A stretch of 6,814 nucleotides of DNA from Verrucomicrobiota bacterium (GTDB lineage Bacteria > Verrucomicrobiota > Verrucomicrobiia > Limisphaerales > UBA9464): NCBI GenBank assembly GCA_025354845.1, contig JANXMD010000181.1, forward strand, positions 1-6,814. The letters are read 5' to 3'. Below the pieces are notes generated by a model. That model was not told the DNA's origin. It made no database searches and saw nothing but the letters and a program-made list of their open reading frames with translations. Of this stretch, positions 1-6,556 are shown one piece after another. Both the position numbers and the translations under genes were made by a program. The first letter of the stretch is position 1, and each line of letters opens with the position of its first letter.

Positions 1-44
1 AACGGGATGCGAAAGAACGCTACGTCTGGTCCCGCAACGAGGTC

Positions 45-89
45 CGCGAGTCGAAAGCGCGAGAGGACTCGCGCACTCCAAGACGCTGC
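45..89 (-). repeat. Hairpin-bearing intergenic repeat, probable dispersed family
   Basis: On the plus strand, gcgcgag (57-63) pairs perfectly with ctcgcgc (68-74) around a four-base loop. A competing arm, cgcgagtc (45-52), pairs perfectly with gactcgcg (66-73), so the two stems exclude each other. Read on the minus strand, the stem is preceded by 'gcagcgtcttggagtgc' (89-73) and followed by 'tttcg'. From memory, a 'gcgtcttggagtgcg + stem + cgctttcg' layout recurs between genes in Verrucomicrobiota genomes. That link is inference and cannot be confirmed from one copy. The element lies about 120 bases past the stop of the prc-type gene and could also act as a 3'-end RNA structure for that transcript. 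Confidence 0.45.
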
Positions 90-96
90 CGCGCTC

Positions 97-150
97 ATCC
101 ACAATGGGGTGGATAGTTCCCCAAGGCGGTAAACTCCGAATTTGCCTTGG
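97..150 (-). terminator. Two short hairpins downstream of the protease gene, weak terminator candidate
   Basis: Two perfect inverted repeats lie between the stop codon of the prc-type gene and the repeat at 45-89. The first is ccaaggc/gccttgg (121-127 and 144-150, 16-base loop, with an extra aaa/ttt pairing inside). The second is atccac/gtggat (97-102 and 109-114, six-base loop). On the minus strand neither is followed by a run of T, so this is not a classical Rho-independent terminator. The stems could protect the 3' end of the transcript or stop polymerase only weakly. Bases 1-195 contain no gene I can support: the reading frames open there give no recognisable protein. Confidence 0.25.
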
Positions 151-195
151 AATGCGTGTCGTCGCTGCCCTCGCCCTCCCGCACCACATTGCGGC

Positions 196-2706
196 CTACC
201 GCATTGGGGCGGCGGCGACGGGGGGACGCCCACTGGTCAGACGAATCAAATCCATCAGGATGCGTTCGGCTTCCTTCAGGTGCACATCGGCGGCCACACC
301 AGACTCCTCCGGTTCCTCCGCGTCCGGATCCTCCGAGGGCGTCGCAGCTGCTGCCTGGGCGGGAACGGATTCCACACGGTTGGTAGCCGTTGTCGCCGCA
401 CCCACCCTAGATCCTTTCAATACCCGCTCGTCGGACTTGCTCACCGCGACCACGGGCTTGTTGGTCATGGCCGCCGGCAGACCTGCCTTGTCTGCGAGCT
501 TGAGGGTGATCTCCCACGTCGTCGGTTGGACCTCGTGGCGTTCGGCGATCTCCTTCTTCCGGGCCGCTACACGCGCCTCGTCGGCGGCTTTTTCCGCACG
601 GCGACGCGATTCGTTCAGGGAAACCGATTTGTCGGCAATCACCTTGCGGAATCGCGTGATGTCTTCGTTCACGTAGGCGAAGTCCTGGTCTTTGGCGATT
701 CGATCCGTCGACCGCTTGGACAACTCGGTGAGCCAGGGCTGCACCTTGTTCATCTTGGTGAACTTGGCGCTCGGGATCGTGTCCCAGGTGAGCGCATTAT
801 CCAGCGACCCCTCCCCGATCTCCGCATAATCATTCAGGCTGGGAAGGGTGAGGTCGGGCAAAACGCCCTTGAGCTGGGTGCTGCCGCCGCTGGCGCGGTA
901 GAATTTCCGGATGGTCACCTTCACCGCCCCGGCGTTTTCAACGTCGCTCAGCACGCGGTTGAGTTCCTGCACGGTCTGCACGGTGCCCTTGCCATGGGTC
1001 GTGGCATCGCCCACCACCACGGCCCGGCCGTAGTCCTGGAGCGCCGCCGCGACGATCTCGCTGGCGCTCGCGCTGAAACGGCTCGTCAGCACCATCAGCG
1101 GACCGTCGTAGGCGATGGACTCGTCATAGTCCTCGTCCACCTCGACGGTGCCGTCGTAATTGCGGACCTGAACCACGGGGCCCGACTTGATAAACAAGCC
1201 GGTGAGGTTGATGGCTTCGGGCAGGGAACCGCCGCCATTCCGGCGCAGATCGAGGATGATCCCCTCGGCCCCTTCGGTGGTGAGCTTCTTGAGGAGTTTC
1301 GCCACGTCGCCGGTGGTGGTCTTGCCCGAGCCGCGGTTTCCGGCGACAGGGAAGTTCGCGTAGAAGCTGGGGAGATCGATCACGCCCACACGGGTCATTT
1401 TGCCATCTGGCAGATGGAACTCCACCAGCTTGGCTTTCGCCTCCTGATCTTCGAGGCGGATTTCGTCGCGGACGATCGAAACCACCTTGCGGACCGAGGC
1501 ATCGGCACCGGTGGGGATGATCGACAGTCGAACCTCGGTGCCCTTCGCACCGCGGATCTGCTCGACGACCTTGCTCAACTTCTCATCGATAACGTCCACG
1601 AACTCGCCCTTGCCCTGGGCGACCGCGACGACTTTGTCCCCTACCTTGATCTGCTTGGACTTTTCGGCGGGCGTGCCGGGGCGGATTTCGCGGATGACCG
1701 TGTAGCCGTCCTCGGACTGAAGCGTGGCACCGATGCCGAACAACCGGAGGTTCATCTGCATCGCGAACTGATCGAGGTCGCGCTTGCCCAGGTAGTCGGT
1801 GTGCGGGTCGTAGGCGTGCCCCATGGCGTCGAGCCAGAGCTGCAGCACCTCGTCGGACTCGAACTGCTTCAGGTTGCGGAGCGTGCGCTGATATCGCCGG
1901 GCCAGCTTGCGGACGATCTCCTCATGGATGTCGGCATCCAGCCGCTGATTGACCGCCTCGGTGGCGGTCGCGGCGGCGGCATTGGTGCCCTTGGAGAGTG
2001 CGGCCTCGAACTGCTTCCGGGCGAAGCTCGTGAGGTCCGCCGATTTCTCGGGGCTGAACTTGTTGGTCAGGCTCTGGGTCAACCGCTCGTAGTTGCCGGA
2101 CTTCAGGTGCGAGGTGAACTGGCCCAGCGTGGTGGCACGGTCCCCTTCGTTGAGCTTCTCAGCAAGATACTCGAAGGACAGACGGTCATTCCACTGGCGG
2201 CGTGCATCGTCGAGATCCTTCGGACGTTCGGCATCCTTGCGATTCACCAGGTAGGTCGTGTCGTTGGTGAAGGTGAAGCTGCCGTTCTTCAATCGGTCCA
2301 TCACCAGGGCGTACGACTCGTCGTAGCGCTTCAGGAAACGATTGAAGAGCTCGTACGCCGGAGAGGTGTCACCGAGACGGAGAGTCACATCGTCCAGATT
2401 GGTCCGCGTGCGGGAGAAGGCCGCCACATCGGACTGAATGAAGTAGAGTTTCTGAGGGTCCAGGGCGTCGACGTAGCGGTCGAACATCTTGGTCCCCAGC
2501 GTCGAGTCGAATCGGTGGTGGCTGTAATGAGCCGAGCCGAGGAAGCGGGCGACCATGCGGGCGATCTTGGCGTCATCCGCGCCCGCCTCGAGCGTGAGGG
2601 AATTGGTGTACTTCGCCGCGATGGCGAAGGGATCCGACGGCTTGGGATCGGCGGCCCATCCCACCCAGACGGCCAGGAACAACAACGGCAGGATGTGAAA
2701 CTTCAT
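196..2706 (-). CDS. prc: Carboxy-terminal processing (tail-specific) protease, Prc/Tsp type, S41 family
   Basis: This is an 836-residue periplasmic serine protease of the Prc/Tsp branch. Members of this branch cleave proteins from the C-terminus and trim cell-envelope proteins and peptidoglycan hydrolases. Residues 1-19 look like a Sec signal peptide (Lys2, a hydrophobic core, Ala-Ala near 18-19). An N-terminal helical Tsp domain (about 35-310) contains DPHTDYL at 300-306. A PDZ domain follows at about 318-415 (GIGATLQ at 324-330, VGDKVV at 355-360), then the S41 core at about 438-622. The dyad is Ser547 in FSASASE (544-550) and Lys573 in GKGT, with Asp558 in QDYG; serine was placed by alignment from memory to E. 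coli Prc. The DUF3340-type C-terminal domain (about 630-745) carries DNALTWD and RIAKD. E. coli Prc has about 680 residues; the excess is an Ala/Lys-rich insert near 190-255 and an acidic Pro/Ala linker near 745-805, before a conserved last helix (LKEAERILMDL). The start ATG has no Shine-Dalgarno sequence but places the signal peptide exactly. It is the last gene of the minus-strand group. Confidence 0.95.
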   Translation of the reverse strand: MKFHILPLLFLAVWVGWAADPKPSDPFAIAAKYTNSLTLEAGADDAKIARMVARFLGSAHYSHHRFDSTLGTKMFDRYVDALDPQKLYFIQSDVAAFSRTRTNLDDVTLRLGDTSPAYELFNRFLKRYDESYALVMDRLKNGSFTFTNDTTYLVNRKDAERPKDLDDARRQWNDRLSFEYLAEKLNEGDRATTLGQFTSHLKSGNYERLTQSLTNKFSPEKSADLTSFARKQFEAALSKGTNAAAATATEAVNQRLDADIHEEIVRKLARRYQRTLRNLKQFESDEVLQLWLDAMGHAYDPHTDYLGKRDLDQFAMQMNLRLFGIGATLQSEDGYTVIREIRPGTPAEKSKQIKVGDKVVAVAQGKGEFVDVIDEKLSKVVEQIRGAKGTEVRLSIIPTGADASVRKVVSIVRDEIRLEDQEAKAKLVEFHLPDGKMTRVGVIDLPSFYANFPVAGNRGSGKTTTGDVAKLLKKLTTEGAEGIILDLRRNGGGSLPEAINLTGLFIKSGPVVQVRNYDGTVEVDEDYDESIAYDGPLMVLTSRFSASASEIVAAALQDYGRAVVVGDATTHGKGTVQTVQELNRVLSDVENAGAVKVTIRKFYRASGGSTQLKGVLPDLTLPSLNDYAEIGEGSLDNALTWDTIPSAKFTKMNKVQPWLTELSKRSTDRIAKDQDFAYVNEDITRFRKVIADKSVSLNESRRRAEKAADEARVAARKKEIAERHEVQPTTWEITLKLADKAGLPAAMTNKPVVAVSKSDERVLKGSRVGAATTATNRVESVPAQAAAATPSEDPDAEEPEESGVAADVHLKEAERILMDLIRLTSGRPPVAAAPMR

Positions 2707-2809
2707 GCGCGGCGAATATGCATCGTGGGGATTCAGACGCCAGCGGGGACTTTCTGTTCAGTTCCTCTGGGAGGCCATCGCGAGAACCGGTCCGCCCGGG
2801 ATGCCGGCA

Positions 2810-4171
2810 TCAGCCCTGGCTCGGCGCGGATTCGACAGGCGCAACTCCGGTCAACTCGGTCGCCTCGGGACCCAACGGGCGTCGCTTCCAAACGTACCGG
2901 AACATCAGCACGCGCAAGGCCGCGGTGAGCGGAATCGCCAGGATGCCTCCCAGCACACCACCCAGCAGATTCGTGCCCACCATCAGGGCGACGATGATGG
3001 TCATCGGATGCAGGCCAACCCGGTTGCCAATGATCTTGGGCTGGAACACCAGCGCCTCCATCGACTGAACGATTCCAAACACCACCAACACCAACACCGG
3101 ATGCACCCAATCCCCATACTGCACCAAAGCGATCACCAGAGCCGTCCCGCAGGTGGTGATGGCCCCCAGGAACGGGATCATGGTCAGCACCGTACCCATC
3201 ACCCCGATCAGCAGGGCGTAGGGCAGGCCAATCACCAGGAACCCGAGGCCGTAGAGCAGGCCATCGCAAAAGGCGACCAGCACCTGTCCGCGGAAAAACA
3301 CGATGAGGCAGTCGTTGATGTTGCTAATCACGAAGACCAGCTCGTCCTTGAACCGTGAATTCGCGACCGGGAGGTAGTCGGTCCATTGCCGCTCAATGCC
3401 CCGTTTTTCGAGCAGGAAGTAGAAGGTATAGACCGGAATCAGCGCCAGGCCGGCGATCACCCCGAACCACGACGCCACCCGACCCACGTGACCAAAGATC
3501 CAGTCGCCAATCTGGCGCATCAGCGAGGTCATCCAGCTCCCGCCAGTGCCGCTGGTGCCGGAGGCGATCGCACGGTTCAGCAGGTTCGAGGCGCGGTCTC
3601 CGCCGCTCGACGTCACCGGGGCGGAGGCGGGTGCCGAATTGGTCGAGAAATTGGTGAGGACGCCGGTTGAGGTGGAGGTTTCTGGTGATTCCAAACCCGC
3701 CGACGGGAGATTGGTTTCTCCGAGGTACCCGGCGATGCGGTCGCGAATGGATGGCGGCACCCAGCGGGCCAGCGGCGCCGGCGGATGATTGATCCAGGTC
3801 TCGACCTGCTTCTGGGTACGCTCGATGTAGGTGGGAATCTTGACCACGAGGTCGCGCCCTTCGGCCACCGCTCGTGGAATGATATTGCCGAGCACCACCA
3901 CCACCACCAGCAGCGCCAAGGCGAAAACACAGCCGATGGCGCGCACCCGCGGCACGCGCCGGGTGACAAGCGCATCGACCACTGGATCCAGCAGATAGGC
4001 CAGAACGCCCGCCGCGGCTAGCGGCCACAAGACCGGCGACAACTGGCGGAGAGCGATGCCGAATCCCCAGAGCACCACGCCAACGATGGCGAGTGTGAGG
4101 GCGACGGCGAGACTCGTGATCGCGAACCAGATCACCCCGGCCTGCTTGTCGGTCGGTCCGCGAAATTGCAT
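2810..4171 (-). CDS. AI-2E family transporter (PerM/TqsA/YdbO-like integral membrane protein)
   Basis: This is a 453-residue inner-membrane protein of the AI-2E transporter family (PF01594). Hydrophobic segments lie near residues 13-38, 45-68, 79-99, 230-254, 297-322, 324-350, 355-374 and 389-420, which matches the family's usual 7-8 helices. Family hallmarks are the FRGQ motif at 293-296, the loop QPKIIGNRVGLHP at 377-389, and the following glycine-rich last helix (GGVLGGILAIPLTAALR). The long soluble region between helices 3 and 4 (about 100-229) is expected in the family. Here it contains a Ser/Thr/Ala-rich stretch (about 161-212) that looks disordered. E. coli TqsA is linked to AI-2 export and other members to ion antiport or other substrates, so the substrate here cannot be named. 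The gene starts 9 bases after the proC stop, which suggests translational coupling; no Shine-Dalgarno sequence is seen. Confidence 0.92.
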   Translation of the reverse strand: MQFRGPTDKQAGVIWFAITSLAVALTLAIVGVVLWGFGIALRQLSPVLWPLAAAGVLAYLLDPVVDALVTRRVPRVRAIGCVFALALLVVVVVLGNIIPRAVAEGRDLVVKIPTYIERTQKQVETWINHPPAPLARWVPPSIRDRIAGYLGETNLPSAGLESPETSTSTGVLTNFSTNSAPASAPVTSSGGDRASNLLNRAIASGTSGTGGSWMTSLMRQIGDWIFGHVGRVASWFGVIAGLALIPVYTFYFLLEKRGIERQWTDYLPVANSRFKDELVFVISNINDCLIVFFRGQVLVAFCDGLLYGLGFLVIGLPYALLIGVMGTVLTMIPFLGAITTCGTALVIALVQYGDWVHPVLVLVVFGIVQSMEALVFQPKIIGNRVGLHPMTIIVALMVGTNLLGGVLGGILAIPLTAALRVLMFRYVWKRRPLGPEATELTGVAPVESAPSQG

Positions 4172-4180
4172 CGGTGAAGC

Positions 4181-4993
4181 TTAGGATTGACCGAGTTTCT
4201 TCGATTTCTCCGCCGAAGCGCGGACGGCAGTCATCAGCGCCGCCCGCAGGCCGGCCTTCTCCAGTTCGTGCACCGCCTCAATGGTGGTCCCGCCGGGACT
4301 GCACACCGCGTCCTTCAACGCTCCGGGGTGTTCGCCGGTTTCCAGGACCATTCGGGCCGCGCCGAGGAGCGTCTGTGCCGCCAGCTGTTGGGCAATGGAA
4401 CGGGGAAGTCCTGCCGCCACACCGCCGTCGGCCAGCGCCTCGATCATCATGAACCCGTACGCCGGTCCGCTGCCGCTGAGACCGGTCACTGCATCGAGCA
4501 GCTTTTCTTTCACTTCAAACGCGATTCCCACGCTGCCAAGCAGCTTACGGGCGAGGGTGATGTCCGCAGCCGTCGCGACGCTGCCGGCGGAAAAGGCACT
4601 GGCGCTCGCGCCGACGAGGGCGGGCGTATTGGGCATCACGCGGATGAAGCGCTGGCCCGGTGCCGCCGCCTCCAACCGTGCCAGCGAGACCCCGGCGGCA
4701 ATGGAAATGATCAGGTGGCGGGAGGGATCCAGCGAGGCCTTCAACTGGAAGAGCAGGTCCGCGACCTGATCCGGCTTCACGGCGAGGAACAGGACATCGG
4801 CGGCGGCCACCGTAGCGGCGTTGGCGATGTTGACTGAAGCCTTGGTTTCGGCGGCGAAGGCATCGAGGGCGCCCTTGGCCACGTCGCTGGCGAACAGGTT
4901 CGCCGGCTTCACCAGACCCGCGCGCAAAAACCCCTTGGCGAGCGCCGTCGCCATCTTCCCCGCTCCCAAGAACCCGATGGTGGTTGCTGACAT
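4181..4993 (-). CDS. proC: Pyrroline-5-carboxylate reductase
   Basis: This 270-residue cytosolic enzyme catalyses the last step of proline synthesis, the NAD(P)H-dependent reduction of 1-pyrroline-5-carboxylate to L-proline. The length is normal for the family. The N-terminal Rossmann fold opens with GFLGAGKMA at 7-15, followed by AVKP at 71-74 and RVMPNTP at 118-124. The C-terminal dimerisation and substrate-binding half has GLSGSGPAY at 171-179, DGGVAAGLPR at 189-198, and the family signature AVCSPGGTTIEAVHELE at 229-245. All expected motifs are present, so it should be active. The ATG used puts the nucleotide-binding motif at the usual distance from the N-terminus. It is the first gene of the minus-strand group and is followed 9 bases later by the AI-2E-family gene. 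Other proline genes (proA, proB) are not in the window. Confidence 0.97.
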   Translation of the reverse strand: MSATTIGFLGAGKMATALAKGFLRAGLVKPANLFASDVAKGALDAFAAETKASVNIANAATVAAADVLFLAVKPDQVADLLFQLKASLDPSRHLIISIAAGVSLARLEAAAPGQRFIRVMPNTPALVGASASAFSAGSVATAADITLARKLLGSVGIAFEVKEKLLDAVTGLSGSGPAYGFMMIEALADGGVAAGLPRSIAQQLAAQTLLGAARMVLETGEHPGALKDAVCSPGGTTIEAVHELEKAGLRAALMTAVRASAEKSKKLGQS

Positions 4994-5012
4994 CCGCGGG
5001 GTTGTACCACCA

Positions 5013-5041
5013 CCCCGCCCCGCGGGCGACGGGGATTTTTT
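5013..5041 (+). terminator. GC-rich hairpin followed by T6, intrinsic-terminator-like, in the divergent intergenic region
   Basis: The stem gccc/gggc (5017-5020 and 5024-5027) closes a three-base loop and is extended by the pair C5016-G5028. After a two-base bulge (5029-5030), ccc (5013-5015) pairs with ggg (5031-5033). A run of six T follows at 5036-5041. This has the form of a Rho-independent terminator for plus-strand transcription. No plus-strand gene lies upstream, so it could block antisense RNA coming out of proC from entering the clpX-type gene, or act as a leader attenuator if that gene's promoter lies further left. The T run overlaps a possible minus-strand -10 element, so the resemblance may be partly fortuitous. 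Confidence 0.4.
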
Positions 5042-5063
5042 ACCAAGCCAGTCGATCGTTCAA
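5035..5063 (-). promoter_or_regulatory. proC: Possible sigma-70-type promoter for the proC group
   Basis: On the minus strand, TTGAAC (5063-5058) and AAAAAT (5040-5035) are separated by 17 bases. Each hexamer matches the sigma-70 consensus at four of six positions. Transcription would begin near 5028, giving a leader of about 35 bases before the proC ATG at 4993. The leader would include the GC-rich hairpin at 5013-5033. Position and spacing are right but the hexamers are weak, so this is only a candidate. Confidence 0.28.
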
Positions 5064-5156
5064 TCATCGGCTGAAATCCGACGCAGCGAGCCCTCGGGAG
5101 GCGCAGCGCCAGAATTTGATTTGCCCCGGCGCGACTTCGACCCACGTTTCGTGTGC

Positions 5157-6422
5157 ATGTCGTCGTCCCAGTTGGTCGCTGATTCCGCTCTCGGTCCTGT
5201 CTCAAAGGGGCCTCTCGCCAAGTCCGCCAAGGGCACTCCGCCGACCTCCCCGCAATCGCGCAAGTCGGCGCGGCATACCGTTCCCGCGGAGATGACTTTC
5301 TTCCCCCGGCCCGACGACTCTGCGACGTCGGACTCGGAGTTTCACTTCAACCTCAAGCCCAAGGAGGTGAAGGCGCATCTGGACCGATTCGTGATCCAGC
5401 AGGACGAAGCCAAGAAGGTGCTCAGCGTGGCGCTGTGCGATCATTTCCAACACGTCCGCATGACCCGCGCCGGCCTGAAGGCGCCGTTTTACACCAAGCA
5501 AAACGTCCTCCTCCTCGGCCCCACCGGCGTTGGTAAGACTCATCTCATCCGCTCAGCGGCCGAACTGATCGGCGTGCCTTTCGTGAAGGCCGACGCGACC
5601 AAGTTCAGCGAGACCGGCTATGTGGGGGGCGATGTCGAGGATTTGGTCCGCGATCTCATCCGTCGCACCGGCGGAGACGTCAGCCAGGCCGAGCACGGCA
5701 TCATCTACCTCGATGAGATCGACAAGATCGCCGGACGGGATGCGGGCGGGCGCGATGTCAGCGGCAAAGGCGTGCAGACCAATCTGCTCAAACTCATGGA
5801 AGACGCCGATGTCGCCGTGGTGTCGCCCAACGACATTATGGGCCAGGTCCAAGCCGTGATGCCGCGGCCCGGCCAGCCGCCCCGGACGCAGGGCGAGACG
5901 ATCAACACACGACACATTCTCTTCATCGTGAGCGGCGCCTTCGCCGGACTGCCCTCGATCATCCGCAACCGGCTCGCTTCGACGTCAGGCACCATTCCGA
6001 CCGGCGGCGAGGCTGGATTGATGGATCAGGCCATGACCGCGGATTTCATCCAGTTCGGGTTCGAACCCGAGTTCATCGGACGCCTGCCCGTCCGCGTTGC
6101 CTGCCAGCCGCTCGCGGAGAAGGATCTCTTCGACGTCATGCGCCGCAGCGAAAGCAGTCTCCTGCGGCAGTACGAGCGCGCGTTCAAGGCCTATGGCATC
6201 ACGGTGAAGTGGCGTGCCGACGGTCTCCGACGGATCGCGCGCCTCGCCGCCGCCGAAGGCACCGGGGCCCGCGGACTCATGACCGTCTGCGAGCGGGTAT
6301 TGCGCGACTTCAAGTTCGAGCTGCCCTCGAGCTCGGTGGACCAATTCGCCGTGACCAAGGAACTGGTGGCGGACCCCAAGGGGACCCTCGCCAACCTGCT
6401 CAAGAAAACCGGGAAACGGTGA
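5157..6422 (+). CDS. clpX: ClpX-type AAA+ unfoldase lacking the zinc-binding domain and the IGF (ClpP-docking) loop
   Basis: This 421-residue cytosolic hexameric ATPase is of the ClpX/HslU clade. Seen motifs are the N-terminal clade motif FVIQQDEAKKVL (78-89), Walker A GPTGVGKT (121-128), pore-1 loop GYVGGD (154-159), Walker B IIYLDEID (182-189), pore-2 region DVSGKGVQ (200-207), arginine finger Arg309 in PEFIGR, and sensor 2 GARGL (370-374) with Arg372. The motor therefore looks complete. Two ClpX hallmarks are missing. Residues 1-60 hold no cysteine, so there is no zinc-binding domain, only a Ser/Pro/Lys-rich tail. After AFAG (261-264) the segment that holds the IGF loop in ClpX reads SGTIPTGGEAG and is shorter by about nine residues. 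The RKH loop is also not recognisable. The ATG at 5157 gives a ClpX-like length; ATG 5292 (Met46, 376 residues) is the alternative, and neither has a well-spaced Shine-Dalgarno sequence. The frame stays open upstream to 4821, but there it is antisense to proC. Best reading: a ClpX paralogue that may work without ClpP. Confidence 0.85.
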   Translation: MSSSQLVADSALGPVSKGPLAKSAKGTPPTSPQSRKSARHTVPAEMTFFPRPDDSATSDSEFHFNLKPKEVKAHLDRFVIQQDEAKKVLSVALCDHFQHVRMTRAGLKAPFYTKQNVLLLGPTGVGKTHLIRSAAELIGVPFVKADATKFSETGYVGGDVEDLVRDLIRRTGGDVSQAEHGIIYLDEIDKIAGRDAGGRDVSGKGVQTNLLKLMEDADVAVVSPNDIMGQVQAVMPRPGQPPRTQGETINTRHILFIVSGAFAGLPSIIRNRLASTSGTIPTGGEAGLMDQAMTADFIQFGFEPEFIGRLPVRVACQPLAEKDLFDVMRRSESSLLRQYERAFKAYGITVKWRADGLRRIARLAAAEGTGARGLMTVCERVLRDFKFELPSSSVDQFAVTKELVADPKGTLANLLKKTGKR

Positions 6423-6514
6423 GACACGGATTTCACGGATGGGCACGGATTGGGGAATCTTGTCCGATTGAATTGACACGCGCTCCCTCCGTGAAAATCC
6501 GTGAAATCCGTGTC
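6423..6514. repeat. Long inverted repeat made of mirrored 9-10-base units, between the clpX-type gene and cysS
   Basis: The first 18 bases of the left arm (6423-6440, gacacggatttcacggat) are perfectly complementary to 6497-6514. With three mismatches the pairing extends to 27-base arms (6423-6449 and 6488-6514, 24 of 27 paired) around a 38-base loop. Each arm is three copies of a short unit: cacgga at 6425, 6434 and 6444, and its complement tccgtg at 6488, 6498 and 6507, so the 9- and 10-base spacings mirror each other. The element begins one base after the stop codon of the clpX-type gene. No T run follows either arm, so it is not a standard terminator, though the folded RNA could stabilise or end the message. 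Similar 'cacggattt' palindromes are, from memory, dispersed in Verrucomicrobiota and related genomes. Confidence 0.8.
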
Positions 6515-6556
6515 GATTCCCCTCCCCTCGTTCCCTAACGTCTGACGGATTTCGTC

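Noticed and set aside
1..132. A plus-strand frame open from the first base to a stop near 132, possibly the tail of an upstream gene.
   Set aside because: The roughly 43 codons show no recognisable motif, and the region is covered by hairpin repeats, so it is more likely non-coding.
2707..2809. The 103-base gap before the prc-type gene as a site for a separate promoter or terminator.
   Set aside because: Only restriction-type palindromes (accggt, cccggg) and a lone catatt are visible. There is no stem with a T run and no paired -35/-10 hexamers.
142..2928. A 928-codon open frame on the plus strand, longer than the gene it overlaps.
   Set aside because: It runs antisense through the whole prc-type gene. 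The minus-strand frame has a signal peptide, PDZ domain and catalytic S41 motifs, while this product has no recognisable domain and is rich in Gly, Arg, His and Leu, typical of antisense frames in GC-rich coding DNA.
3393..4028. Several open frames of 80-210 codons overlapping the AI-2E-family gene on both strands.
   Set aside because: They are alternative frames of a clear membrane-protein gene, with low-complexity Arg/Pro/Ser or His-rich products and no domain.
4821..5156. The clpX-type frame stays open for 112 codons upstream of ATG 5157, suggesting a longer protein.
   Set aside because: Bases 4821-4993 are antisense to the well-conserved N-terminus of proC, and the translated extension shows no domain and no zinc-binding cysteines. 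A start at 5157 already gives normal ClpX length.
6473..6502. TTGACA at 6473-6478 as a -35 box of a cysS promoter.
   Set aside because: No hexamer resembling TATAAT lies 16-18 bases downstream; that position falls in the right arm of the inverted repeat.
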